A DNA stretch of 64,000 nt from Duffyella gerundensis. GTDB taxonomy: Bacteria; Pseudomonadota; Gammaproteobacteria; Enterobacterales; Enterobacteriaceae. The notes below the pieces were generated by a model that was not told where the DNA came from, made no database searches, and saw only the letters and a program-made list of their open reading frames with translations. The stretch lies in assembly GCF_001517405.1 (NCBI RefSeq), contig NZ_LN907827.1, positions 3,382,915 to 3,446,914 on the forward strand. Reading direction: 5' to 3'. The stretch's first letter is position 1. Each line of letters starts with the position of its first letter. This document shows positions 1 to 7,698 of this stretch, piece by piece. The position numbers were made by a program, and so were the translations under genes.

Positions 1-1
1 T

Positions 2-607
2 TTTTTCATAACTTTAGATGAGCCCATTTTGCAATCCTCTTTAATTACCGAAGTCGTTACCTCTTTTGGCAGCGACAAGGCCAGCCTGTGCTTTCCCGGA
101 TGTTTGCAGCGTTGCCAGGCTATTGGCGACGCCGTTGACGTAGCACGCGATATTATGGCGCGCCCACATCGTGCCGTTTCGCAGGCGGACGTAATTATTC
201 TGCCGGTCAATCTTCAGCATCTTCACTGGATAAGCGCCATTGCCAGCGAAATGGCTGCCGCCTCGTTACGGGTTAATTTCGCCGTTAATTATCAACACCT
301 TCACCACCAACCCCAGCAGCTTCAGCAGCTGGCGCAGGCGCACTCGTTGTGGCTCTATGATTTTGCCGAACGGGAAACGGACTGGGATCAGATAAAAGCC
401 TTTCCTTTTACCGGCGTGGTAATTAACCACGCGTTCTTTGCGGATAATTATCGTAAGTTTAGCTTTCCTTATTTACTGGAACATTTTCGCGATCAACAAG
501 CGGAGGTTATTATTCGCAGTCGGGAATTACCGTTAAATCAGGTTGATTGTGCTGCGCTGAATTTAACCGGCTGGCAGCAACAGGTTGCCGATACGCTTTT
601 TAATTAA
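2..607 (+). CDS. Degenerate EAL-domain-like protein, 5' end cut by window edge
   Basis: The reading frame is open to the first bases of the window, so the gene very likely begins to the left; a TTG at 29 has no good ribosome binding site. The visible 200 residues have the pattern of the later part of an EAL (c-di-GMP phosphodiesterase) fold: a strand resembling the Asn-bearing one (ILPVNLQHLH), an LDDFG-like segment (LWLYDFAERETDW), an IKID-like segment (FTGVVINHAFF) and a VAEGVE-like strand (AEVIIRSREL). The catalytic Asp pair and the Glu of VAEGVE are replaced, so it is probably not an active phosphodiesterase. YdiV/RflP-type EAL proteins work by binding protein partners instead. Assignment to EAL is by pattern only and is moderately sure; the partner or role is unknown. 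Ends with TAA at 605-607. Confidence 0.5.
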   Translation, partial: FFITLDEPILQSSLITEVVTSFGSDKASLCFPGCLQRCQAIGDAVDVARDIMARPHRAVSQADVIILPVNLQHLHWISAIASEMAAASLRVNFAVNYQHLHHQPQQLQQLAQAHSLWLYDFAERETDWDQIKAFPFTGVVINHAFFADNYRKFSFPYLLEHFRDQQAEVIIRSRELPLNQVDCAALNLTGWQQQVADTLFN

Positions 608-893
608 ACACTCACCGATTTAAACGCTTTGTCGTTGGGCTTGTAGCCCCTGAGACAGCGCCATATCAGCTGGTTCTCCCTACAAAATGTTGCGCTAATT
701 ACTAACAGCGGACATTTTCGCTAAAAAAAACAAACCATAAAAATTGTCTTAATATAAAATAACCATAACTGGAATGTTTTCTCATCGGAAGAGAAAAATA
801 AACGCCTGACAGAACACCCGTACTTTATACATCGCAAACAATCTAATCGGTTGTTTTCAAAGTTATTATGGCAACTCAAACGAGGTTAATATT

Positions 894-3275
894 ATGGGGA
901 AAAGCTCCTCATCACTCGGCATTATTCGCGTGCTTACCGTGCTCTTTGCGGCACTGTGCGGCGCGTATTTGCTGATCGGTGGAATCTGGCTCACCGCCAT
1001 CGGAGGCTCCTGGTACTACATTATCAGCGGCATTATTATGCTGATCGTAGCGGGACTGATCTGGCGGCGTAACAGCAACGCGCTGCTGCTTTATGCGCTG
1101 TTCCTGCTTGGCACCATGGCATGGGCCGTCTGGGAAGTCGGTTTCGACTTCTGGGCACTGGCACCGCGTTCTGACGTTATCGTGATCTTTGGCATCTGGC
1201 TGATTCTGCCTTTTGTTTACCGCGGCTTTATCGCCACCAGCAAAACGCCGGTGATGGCGATGGTTGTCAGCCTGGTGATCAGCGCTGGCGTGCTGGCCTA
1301 TGCGGTGTTTAACGATCCACAGGAAATCAACGGTACGCTGCCATCCGCTGCGCAGGCGCCAGCTCAGGGCACCGTCCCTGCCGGTGACTGGCCAGCCTAT
1401 GGCCGCACGCAGGAAGGCACCCGCTATTCCCCACTAACGCAGATCAACGAGAAAAACGTCAAGGATTTGCAGCAGGCGTGGAGCTTCCAGACCGGCGATC
1501 TGAAGACACCTAACGATCCGGGCGAAATCACCAACGAAGTGACGCCGATCAAAGTCAACGACACGCTTTATCTGTGTACCGCTCACCAGATTCTGTTTGC
1601 TCTGGATGCGAAAACCGGTAAGCAGAAGTGGAAATTCGATCCACAGCTGAAGCAGAACCCGACTTTCCAGCACATCACCTGCCGCGGCGTTTCGTATCAT
1701 GAAACCCCAGCAGCGGCCGCTACGCCAGCAGGTACGCAGCCAGCACTGTGTGCTCGCCGCATTATTCTGCCGGTGAACGATGGTCGTCTCTATTCTCTGG
1801 ATGCCGCTACCGGCGAGCGCTGCCCGGACTTCGCTAACAACGGCGAACTGGATCTGCAGCACAAACAGCCAGACCAGACCCCTGGCGCCTATGAGCCAAC
1901 CTCGCCGCCAATCATCACCGATAAAGTGATTGTGATTGCGGGTGCGGTTACCGATAACTATTCAACCCGCGAGCCGTCAGGCGTTATCCGTGGTTTTGAT
2001 GTGAACACCGGTGAACTGCTGTGGGCATTTGATCCCGGCGCGAAAGAGCCGAACAAGATCCCAGGCGAAGGCGAGCACTACACCTTCAACTCGCCAAACT
2101 CATGGGCACCGGCTGTCTATGATGCGAAGCTGGATATCGTTTACCTGCCTATGGGCGTGTCTACACCAGATATCTGGGGTGGCAACCGTACGCCAGAGCA
2201 AGAGCGTTATGCTAACAGCCTGCTGGCGCTGAATGCATCAACCGGTAAGCTAGTATGGTCTTATCAAACCGTTCACCACGATCTGTGGGATATGGACCTG
2301 CCTTCACAGCCAACGCTGGCTGACATCACCGACAAAAATGGCAACACCGTACCGGTGGTTTACGCCCCGGCGAAAACCGGTAACATTTTTGTGCTCGACC
2401 GTCGTGATGGCAAGCTGGTTGTACCGGCACCGGAAACGCCAGTACCGCAAGGCCCGGCTAAAGGCGATCGCCTTTCTCCAACCCAGCCTTACTCTGAGCT
2501 GACCTACCGTCCGAAGCAGAACCTGAGCGGCAAAGATATGTGGGGCGCCACGATGTTTGACCAGCTGGTCTGCCGTGTGATCTTCCACCGTCTGCGCTAT
2601 GAAGGTCCGTTCACCCCGCCATCTGAGCAGGGTACGCTGGTCTTCCCTGGCAACCTCGGCATGTTTGAATGGGGCGGTATTGCCGTAGATACCGATCGTC
2701 AGATCGCGATTGCTAACCCAATGGCGCTGCCGTTCGTCTCCAAGCTGATTCCACGTGGTCCGGGCAATCCGATTGAGCCACCAGAAGGCAGCAAAGGCGG
2801 TTCCGGTACCGAGTCAGGTATTCAGCCACAGTACGGCGTGCCGTTTGGCGTTGAACTGAACCCGTTCCTGTCGCCGTTTGGCCTGCCGTGTAAGCAACCC
2901 GCCTGGGGCTATGTCTCTGCGGTTGACCTGAAAACCAATCAGGTTGTCTGGAAAAAACGTATCGGTACCGTTCGCGACAGCGCACCTGTGCCGATGCCGT
3001 TTAAACTCGGCATGCCAATGCTGGGTGGCCCGGTAACTACCGCCGGTAACGTCTTCTTTATCGCGGCTACCGCCGATAATTACCTGCGCGCATTCAGCAC
3101 CAACACCGGTGAACTGCTGTGGCAGGGACGTCTGCCAGCAGGCGGCCAGGCAACGCCGATGACCTATGAAGTGGATGGCAAGCAGTACGTTGTTATCTCT
3201 GCTGGCGGTCACGGTTCGTTTGGTACCACCATGGGCGACCACATTATCGCCTACGCACTGCCAGACAATAAGTAA
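894..3275 (+). CDS. gcd: Membrane-bound PQQ-dependent glucose dehydrogenase
   Basis: Oxidises D-glucose (and other aldoses) to the glucono-lactone in the periplasm, passing electrons from PQQ to ubiquinone. The 793 residues match the usual family length. About 140 N-terminal residues form five hydrophobic membrane segments; an eight-bladed PQQ propeller follows. The HHDLWDMD segment near residues 461-468 carries the active-site Asp region, and late propeller blades have GELLW/GKLVW tryptophan-docking repeats. The ATG is preceded by an ACGAGG-type ribosome binding site 8-9 bases upstream. It is monocistronic, closed by a strong terminator at 3294-3319. It needs the cofactor PQQ; no pqq genes are in this window. 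The gluconate dehydrogenase operon a few kb away would take its product onward. Confidence 0.97.
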   Translation: MGKSSSSLGIIRVLTVLFAALCGAYLLIGGIWLTAIGGSWYYIISGIIMLIVAGLIWRRNSNALLLYALFLLGTMAWAVWEVGFDFWALAPRSDVIVIFGIWLILPFVYRGFIATSKTPVMAMVVSLVISAGVLAYAVFNDPQEINGTLPSAAQAPAQGTVPAGDWPAYGRTQEGTRYSPLTQINEKNVKDLQQAWSFQTGDLKTPNDPGEITNEVTPIKVNDTLYLCTAHQILFALDAKTGKQKWKFDPQLKQNPTFQHITCRGVSYHETPAAAATPAGTQPALCARRIILPVNDGRLYSLDAATGERCPDFANNGELDLQHKQPDQTPGAYEPTSPPIITDKVIVIAGAVTDNYSTREPSGVIRGFDVNTGELLWAFDPGAKEPNKIPGEGEHYTFNSPNSWAPAVYDAKLDIVYLPMGVSTPDIWGGNRTPEQERYANSLLALNASTGKLVWSYQTVHHDLWDMDLPSQPTLADITDKNGNTVPVVYAPAKTGNIFVLDRRDGKLVVPAPETPVPQGPAKGDRLSPTQPYSELTYRPKQNLSGKDMWGATMFDQLVCRVIFHRLRYEGPFTPPSEQGTLVFPGNLGMFEWGGIAVDTDRQIAIANPMALPFVSKLIPRGPGNPIEPPEGSKGGSGTESGIQPQYGVPFGVELNPFLSPFGLPCKQPAWGYVSAVDLKTNQVVWKKRIGTVRDSAPVPMPFKLGMPMLGGPVTTAGNVFFIAATADNYLRAFSTNTGELLWQGRLPAGGQATPMTYEVDGKQYVVISAGGHGSFGTTMGDHIIAYALPDNK

Positions 3276-3293
3276 CCTTTCCAACGGTAATAA

Positions 3294-3319
3294 GGGGCGA
3301 TGATTCGCCCCTTTTTTTT
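3294..3319 (+). terminator. Rho-independent terminator of gcd
   Basis: Perfect 7-bp stem GGGGCGA / TCGCCCC with a 4-base loop (TGAT), followed by eight T. It begins 18 bases after the gcd stop. Confidence 0.93.
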
Positions 3320-3347
3320 CGCCTGCAATTTGGCTTTGGAGGCAAAA

Positions 3348-3363
3348 AGGGAAACGTTTGCGT
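3348..3363. promoter_or_regulatory. PurR-type operator upstream of tsx
   Basis: On the minus strand the site reads ACGCAAACGTTTCCCT, which fits every fixed position of the PurR consensus ANGCAAACGTTTNCNT. It lies 7 bases before a consensus CRP site and about 235 bases before the tsx start codon. PurR is the likeliest ligand; another LacI-family regulator with a central CG (for example CytR) cannot be excluded from sequence. Confidence 0.7.
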
Positions 3364-3369
3364 TACTTT

Positions 3370-3385
3370 TGTGAGTTGAGTCACA
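3370..3385. promoter_or_regulatory. CRP binding site upstream of tsx (consensus core)
   Basis: TGTGA-N6-TCACA with both pentamers perfect (3370-3374 and 3381-3385). A weaker CRP-like site (CGTGA-N6-TCTAT, 3422-3437) has its centre 52 bp downstream, a spacing typical of CRP/CytR-controlled nucleoside promoters such as deoP2. A GATATG candidate -10 (3451-3456) is correctly placed for class II activation from the second site. TTGACA at 3414-3419 is an alternative -35. Confidence 0.8.
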
Positions 3386-3595
3386 TTTGAGCGGAATCAT
3401 CATGAAACAAACTTTGACAATCGTGATCAAAATCTATTTTCTATCGTCTGGATATGGGCACCCTACGTCAGCGCTGGCGTAACTCCCCCTCGGCGGCCAG
3501 CGGAAATGGCAGCAGCCTCCTCCCGACTCCCTGGGATTTCTTTTAAAACTGACTCCCGCACCCATAAGCGAGAGCGATAGCAAGTGGTCACTTTC

Positions 3596-4462
3596 ATGAA
3601 AAATAAACTGATGATTGCAGGCGCGCTGTTGAGCATGTCATACAGCGGCGTTTCTCTGGCTGCCGGGCCTTCTGACCCGCAGTATGTTTCCGACTGGTGG
3701 CATCAGAGCGCCAACGTGGTGGGCAGCTATCACACGCGTTTTGGACCGCAGTTTAATAACGACGTTTATCTGGAATATGAAGCCTTCGCTCACAAAGACT
3801 GGTTCGATTTTTACGGCTATCTCGATCTGACCAACTTCTTTGGCGCGGGTAACAGCAACGCCAACGGCGTATTTGACCACGGCTCACCGATGTTTATGGA
3901 GATTGAGCCGCGCTTCTCGATCGACAAGCTGACCGGCACCAACCTGGCTTTTGGTCCGTTCAAAGAGTGGTACTTTGCCAACAACTATATTTACGATATG
4001 GGTCGCAACAGCGATAACCGCCAGAACACCTGGTATATGGGCCTCGGCACCGATATCGACACCCACAGCGACATTGGCCTCTCCCTGAACGTCTACGCCA
4101 AATACCAGTGGGAAAACTACGGCGCGCCAAACGAGAACAGCTGGGATGGCTATCGCTTCAAGGTGAAATACTTTGTGCCGATCACCCAACTGTGGGGCGG
4201 TAATCTTGGCTACGTTGGCTTTACCAACTTCGACTGGGGTTCTGACCTCAACGACAACGGCAACTCGACGCGCACCAGCAACTCTATCGCTTCCAGCCAC
4301 ATTCTCTCGCTTGCATACGATCACTGGCACTATTCGGCGGTGGCACGTTATTTCCACAATGGCGGACAGTGGGCAGACGGCAGCGAACTGGCCTTTGCCA
4401 ACAATCGTGAAGTGAAATCAACCGGCTGGGGTTACTACCTGGTGGTGGGATACAACTTCTGA
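3596..4462 (+). CDS. tsx: Nucleoside-specific outer-membrane channel Tsx
   Basis: Outer-membrane beta-barrel that lets nucleosides and deoxynucleosides through; in E. coli it is also a receptor for phage T6 and colicin K. The start is the ATG giving MKNKLMIAG; an in-frame GTG four codons earlier is less likely. A 22-24-residue signal peptide ends at SLAAGP. The mature part carries Tsx-specific blocks ([81 protein letters not shown]) and ends in VVGYNF with the C-terminal aromatic needed for barrel assembly. Of 288 residues, most differences from E. coli Tsx fall in predicted surface loops, consistent with phage pressure. Control by PurR/CytR-like and CRP sites at 3348-3437 suits a nucleoside porin. 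Confidence 0.97.
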   Translation: MKNKLMIAGALLSMSYSGVSLAAGPSDPQYVSDWWHQSANVVGSYHTRFGPQFNNDVYLEYEAFAHKDWFDFYGYLDLTNFFGAGNSNANGVFDHGSPMFMEIEPRFSIDKLTGTNLAFGPFKEWYFANNYIYDMGRNSDNRQNTWYMGLGTDIDTHSDIGLSLNVYAKYQWENYGAPNENSWDGYRFKVKYFVPITQLWGGNLGYVGFTNFDWGSDLNDNGNSTRTSNSIASSHILSLAYDHWHYSAVARYFHNGGQWADGSELAFANNREVKSTGWGYYLVVGYNF

Positions 4463-4487
4463 TAAAGCGGCGTTGATGATACAGACT

Positions 4488-4519
4488 CCTCACCCTTTCC
4501 AGTGCGGAAACGGGTGAGG
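4488..4519. terminator. Hairpin between convergent tsx and VOC gene
   Basis: CCTCACCCTTTCC / GGAAA-C-GGGTGAGG forms a 13-bp stem with one bulged C and a 5-base loop. No long T-run follows on either strand, so it may stop transcription only partly or protect the 3' end. Confidence 0.5.
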
Positions 4520-4530
4520 AAAACCACGTC

Positions 4531-4968
4531 TTACTCTGGTTTCAATACGTTAATGCGCCATGGAATACCGAACTTATCGATAAACATGGCAAAACCGCCT
4601 TCGGCCCAGAAGGTTTTCTGCCAGGTCGTGGTCACTTCACCACCGGCCGACAGTTTCTCAAACCAGGCTTTACCCTGCGCTTCATCTTCTGTCGCCAGGC
4701 TCACCGCGTAGCCAGCATGTGACGAAGCCGGGCCTTTATCGGTGTTGCCATCGCTCAGCATGATTTCGCCTTCGCCAATGCGCAGACGAGCATGCATGAT
4801 TTTTTCTGGTGGCTGCGGCGTCGCATCTTTATCGCCAATCTGCTCATCCTGATCCGGCATATCGCCAAAGGTCACTTTGCCCAGCAGCTCACCACCGGTT
4901 GCCTGCAGATAAAATTCGATCGCCTCTTCACAACGACCATATAAAAACAGATAAGGACTGACTTTCAT
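4531..4968 (-). CDS. VOC-superfamily protein, PhnB/YjdN type
   Basis: A 145-residue vicinal-oxygen-chelate protein of the PhnB/YjdN branch, related to glyoxalase/bleomycin-resistance folds. Family marks are the start KVSPYLFLYGRCEEAIEFY, the central MHARLRIGEGEIMLSDG and the end FAMFIDKFGIPWRINV. It has two beta-alpha-beta-beta-beta halves and probably dimerises. The start is the ATG at 4968, six bases after GGAGG; an upstream in-frame GTG falls inside that ribosome binding site. Substrate unknown; many members are annotated as 3-demethylubiquinone methyltransferases without evidence. It stands alone, convergent with tsx. Confidence 0.85.
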   Translation of the reverse strand: MKVSPYLFLYGRCEEAIEFYLQATGGELLGKVTFGDMPDQDEQIGDKDATPQPPEKIMHARLRIGEGEIMLSDGNTDKGPASSHAGYAVSLATEDEAQGKAWFEKLSAGGEVTTTWQKTFWAEGGFAMFIDKFGIPWRINVLKPE

Positions 4969-5236
4969 CGCCACCTCCGTACGTGGGTTGTGTTAATTGT
5001 TTGCCTCGCACAGAGTGTAGACCATGAACGGAAACCGCCGCTTTCAGACGGGCAAAACAGCGTAAAAAGCCGCACTATTGCTTATTTTTCAGCCCACTTC
5101 GCAACAAGATGTAAATGGCATTACGCGTTAAATCGCCAGCAGGGAAACCGGGAATCAAGGAGGATAAGCAACGCTGAGAGGGAGAAGAGAATGCAGAAAA
5201 GTGCGAGCGGCAGCGCGCCGCCCGCGTCGGTTAGCA

Positions 5237-5878
5237 TCAGGCCGCCAGCACCTCACGCACAAAGGCTTCGATGTTTTTATCCTGACACTGCTCAAAGAAA
5301 CACTGCTGGAACCGCTGACCGCTGACCGCGGTTTTCACCAGCTCAGGATCGATGGCGCGCAGCGTATCAAGATAGTTATCTTTGATCACCGCGGCTTTCA
5401 CCTGATTGAGCAGCCCGGCGTTGCGCACCTGCGGCTCTTTACGCTCCGGCGGATAGCCCTGGCCTTTTTCACCGGTAAAGGCTTTTTCAAAGATAAAGCG
5501 CAGGTTCAGCTCCGCACCCCAGCCAAAGCCTTTGGCAAACGGCAGCGCCAGCGCATTGCCATTGTTGATCTGCGCAAACAGATAGGCGTCGGCAGGATCG
5601 ATACAGTAGCCGCAGTTGACGCCCGGATGGATGTTCAACGACATCAGCGCGCCCTGCCCGGTGCCGCAGCCCGCGACAATGAAATCCACCGCCTTGCTGT
5701 TCAGCAGCAGGCTGGCGATGATGCCAAGGTGAATGTAAGTAAGGTGGTGATCCTGTTCGTCGCTCATGCCGACGTTAAACACCGCGTGACCCTGCTGATC
5801 CGCAACGCCCTGCAACTCTTTCAGCACCACTGCATTTTTAGCGGCCTGGCTGTTTTCCATCATTAAGGCAATTTTCAT
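5237..5878 (-). CDS. RpiB/LacAB-family sugar-phosphate isomerase, KdgR-linked
   Basis: The 213 residues are longer than RpiB (about 150). The first 150 have the RpiB Rossmann-like fold with the catalytic-cysteine loop in FIVAGCGTGQGALMSLN (E. coli RpiB has VCGTGIGMS here) and the later NNGNALALP block. The last 60 residues are an added helical tail seen in a subfamily of such proteins. Enzymes of this fold interconvert aldoses and ketoses or their phosphates. It is divergent from kdgF, with a KdgR operator in the 128-bp gap. I therefore infer that it works on a uronate-derived sugar in the unsaturated-uronate pathway; the exact substrate is unknown. The start ATG follows AGGTG by seven bases. 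Confidence 0.85.
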   Translation of the reverse strand: MKIALMMENSQAAKNAVVLKELQGVADQQGHAVFNVGMSDEQDHHLTYIHLGIIASLLLNSKAVDFIVAGCGTGQGALMSLNIHPGVNCGYCIDPADAYLFAQINNGNALALPFAKGFGWGAELNLRFIFEKAFTGEKGQGYPPERKEPQVRNAGLLNQVKAAVIKDNYLDTLRAIDPELVKTAVSGQRFQQCFFEQCQDKNIEAFVREVLAA

Positions 5879-5895
5879 ATCACACCTGTCACTTT

Positions 5896-5921
5896 TTAAT
5901 TGAAACGTTGTTTCATTTTAA
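5896..5921. promoter_or_regulatory. KdgR operator between the isomerase gene and kdgF
   Basis: Core TGAAAC-GTT-GTTTCA (5901-5915) is a perfect 6-bp inverted repeat flanked by AT-rich arms, as in KdgR boxes of pectinolytic enterobacteria. It overlaps a candidate kdgF -35 (TTGTTT, 5908-5913), with a -10-like TGTATT at 5931-5936 after 17 bp, and lies 23 bp before the divergent isomerase start. KdgR bound here would block both genes until 2-keto-3-deoxygluconate releases it. Confidence 0.85.
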
Positions 5922-6006
5922 CGAAAAAGTTGTATTGTGCATGGTTTCCAGGCACTAAAAGATGTGAATGCCTTCACAAATTCATCGGATAACAGGCGAG
6001 GTAGCG

Positions 6007-6327
6007 ATGTTCATCTATAGAGAGACGACGCAAACAGACGATCTGGGCAACGGCGTGACCCGACGCATTCTGGCGCACGGCGGCACCATGATGGCGGTGG
6101 AAGTCAGCTTTGAACAGGGTGCGGTGGGTCCGCTGCATCATCATCCGCATGAGCAGCTTACCTATGTGCTATCCGGTCGCTTTGCCTTTACGATTGATGG
6201 TGAGACCAAAGAGGTCAGCGCGGGCGATACGCTGTATAAGCGTCCCGACGTGGTGCATGGCTGTGTCTGTCTTGAGGCGGGCACGCTGCTGGATACGTTT
6301 ACCCCGCAACGGGAAGATTTTCTCTGA
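6007..6327 (+). CDS. kdgF: KdgF cupin, unsaturated-uronate linearising enzyme
   Basis: A 106-residue single-domain cupin. KdgF proteins speed the opening of 4,5-unsaturated galacturonate or mannuronate monomers, made by pectate and alginate lyases, to the linear keto form that KduI uses. Blocks shared with KdgF: LGNGVTRRILAHGG, VEVSFEQGAVGPLHHHPHEQ (metal-binding His), YVLSGRFAFTI, AGDTLYKRPDVVHG and the C-terminal LEAGTLLDTFTPQREDFL. The ATG at 6007 is preceded by GCGAGG; an earlier in-frame start at 5968 lacks one. The KdgR box at 5896-5921 controls it. No pectate lyase or kduI/kduD is in view, so substrate is probably supplied from elsewhere. Confidence 0.9.
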   Translation: MFIYRETTQTDDLGNGVTRRILAHGGTMMAVEVSFEQGAVGPLHHHPHEQLTYVLSGRFAFTIDGETKEVSAGDTLYKRPDVVHGCVCLEAGTLLDTFTPQREDFL

Positions 6328-6330
6328 GCA

Positions 6331-6358
6331 AAAAAAACCGGCGCGTCCTGCGCCGGTT
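6331..6358. terminator. Bidirectional terminator, kdgF / gluconate dehydrogenase operon
   Basis: Perfect 9-bp stem AACCGGCGC / GCGCCGGTT with a 5-base loop. Seven A precede it, giving a T-run for the minus-strand operon; the plus-strand side has a weaker TTTATT tail. Confidence 0.9.
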
Positions 6359-6364
6359 GATTTA

Positions 6365-7687
6365 TTAATGCAGCTGCGGCAGCTTCTCCAGGTTCTTGTT
6401 CCCCTGGTTCTCTTTCACGTACTCGAGCTTGCGCACTTCGGCAACATCCTTCGCCGTCACGCTGGTTTTCGCCGTATTGCCCCAGCTGGTACGAATGAAG
6501 TTCACCACATCCGCCACCTGCTGATCGTTCAGGCGCCAGCCAAAGCCCGGCATCACGATATCTGAAGGCGCACCTTTCAAGCCTGGCAGCGTGGAACCGG
6601 TCAGCACGATGTGGATCAGCGAGGTCGCATCGTCCGCCAGTACCACCGAATTGCCCTGCAGGGCCGGGAACACGCGCTTATAGCCGATGCCGTCTGAGCG
6701 GTGACAGGCGTTACAGTTATCGATATACACCGACGCGCCCGGTTTGCTGTCGTCACCGTTCCACAACGCCCGTGCCACGGTGTCATCCTTGCTGAAGGCC
6801 ACCTGGTTCGGATCTTTCGCGCCCAGCGTCTTCAGATAACGGGCAATCGCCGTGATATCTTCATCGGTCAGGTATTGCAGGCTGTGCTCAACCACGTTGG
6901 TCATGCCGCCAAACACCGCAGTGTGATCGTTGCGGCCATAGCGCAGGAACTGCGCTAGATCGCTTTCGCTCCAGCGTCCAAGGCCATCACGGTTGTCGCC
7001 GCGCAAACTGGTGGCGGTCCAGCCATCAATCGGTGCGTTACTGCCCGCCAGGAAGTCGGTGCCTTCGCCATTGTTCAGCGCTTTTTCCTGCATGGTGATG
7101 CTGCGTGGCGTATGACACGCGCCACAGTGTCCCAATCCTTCCACCAGATACTGGCCGCGAGCCACCACCGCATCCTGCTGCGGAGCGGGCTGGAACGCCT
7201 TCACGTCCGGTGCAAAGATGCCGCGCCAGACCGCCAGCGGCCAGCGCATTGAGAGCGGCCAGGGAATATCATTTTTGCGATTGTCCTGCTCCACCGGCTG
7301 CACGCCGTGCATGAAATAGGCGTACAGCGCCTTCATGTCTTCATCGTTGACCACGGCATACGACGGATAAGGCATCGCCGGATAGAGCGTATCGCCATTT
7401 TTCGCCACGCCATGCCGCACCGCCTGCTGGAAATCGTCATAGCTGTAATCGCCAATGCCGGTTTTCTTATCCGGCGTGATGTTGGTGGTGTAAATGGTGC
7501 CGATTGGCGTGTCCATCGACAGACCACCGGCAAACGGCTTACCGCCGGTGGTGGTATGACAGGCGATGCAATCCCCGGCGCGCGCCAGATATTCACCGCG
7601 TTTAATCTGCTCGGCACCGCTGTTGTCTTCAGCCAGCGCCGTGAAGGCAACGGTGCTCAGCAGCAGAGCCATTACGCTTTTTTTCAT
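6365..7687 (-). CDS. Gluconate 2-dehydrogenase, tri-haem cytochrome c subunit
   Basis: About 440 residues: a signal peptide (MKKSVMALLLSTVAFTALA), then three c-type haem motifs, CIACH, CGACH and CNACH, spread over three cytochrome c domains, the third near residue 330. It takes electrons from the flavoprotein subunit and passes them to ubiquinone at the periplasmic face. It is the last gene of the gamma-flavoprotein-cytochrome operon, 11 bases after the flavoprotein stop. The ATG at 7687 is preferred to the one at 7693 because AAGGA lies eight bases before it but only two before the other. The same family includes sorbitol and 2-ketogluconate dehydrogenase cytochromes, so the exact substrate remains an inference. 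Confidence 0.92.
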   Translation of the reverse strand: MKKSVMALLLSTVAFTALAEDNSGAEQIKRGEYLARAGDCIACHTTTGGKPFAGGLSMDTPIGTIYTTNITPDKKTGIGDYSYDDFQQAVRHGVAKNGDTLYPAMPYPSYAVVNDEDMKALYAYFMHGVQPVEQDNRKNDIPWPLSMRWPLAVWRGIFAPDVKAFQPAPQQDAVVARGQYLVEGLGHCGACHTPRSITMQEKALNNGEGTDFLAGSNAPIDGWTATSLRGDNRDGLGRWSESDLAQFLRYGRNDHTAVFGGMTNVVEHSLQYLTDEDITAIARYLKTLGAKDPNQVAFSKDDTVARALWNGDDSKPGASVYIDNCNACHRSDGIGYKRVFPALQGNSVVLADDATSLIHIVLTGSTLPGLKGAPSDIVMPGFGWRLNDQQVADVVNFIRTSWGNTAKTSVTAKDVAEVRKLEYVKENQGNKNLEKLPQLH

Positions 7688-7698
7688 CACCATTTTCC

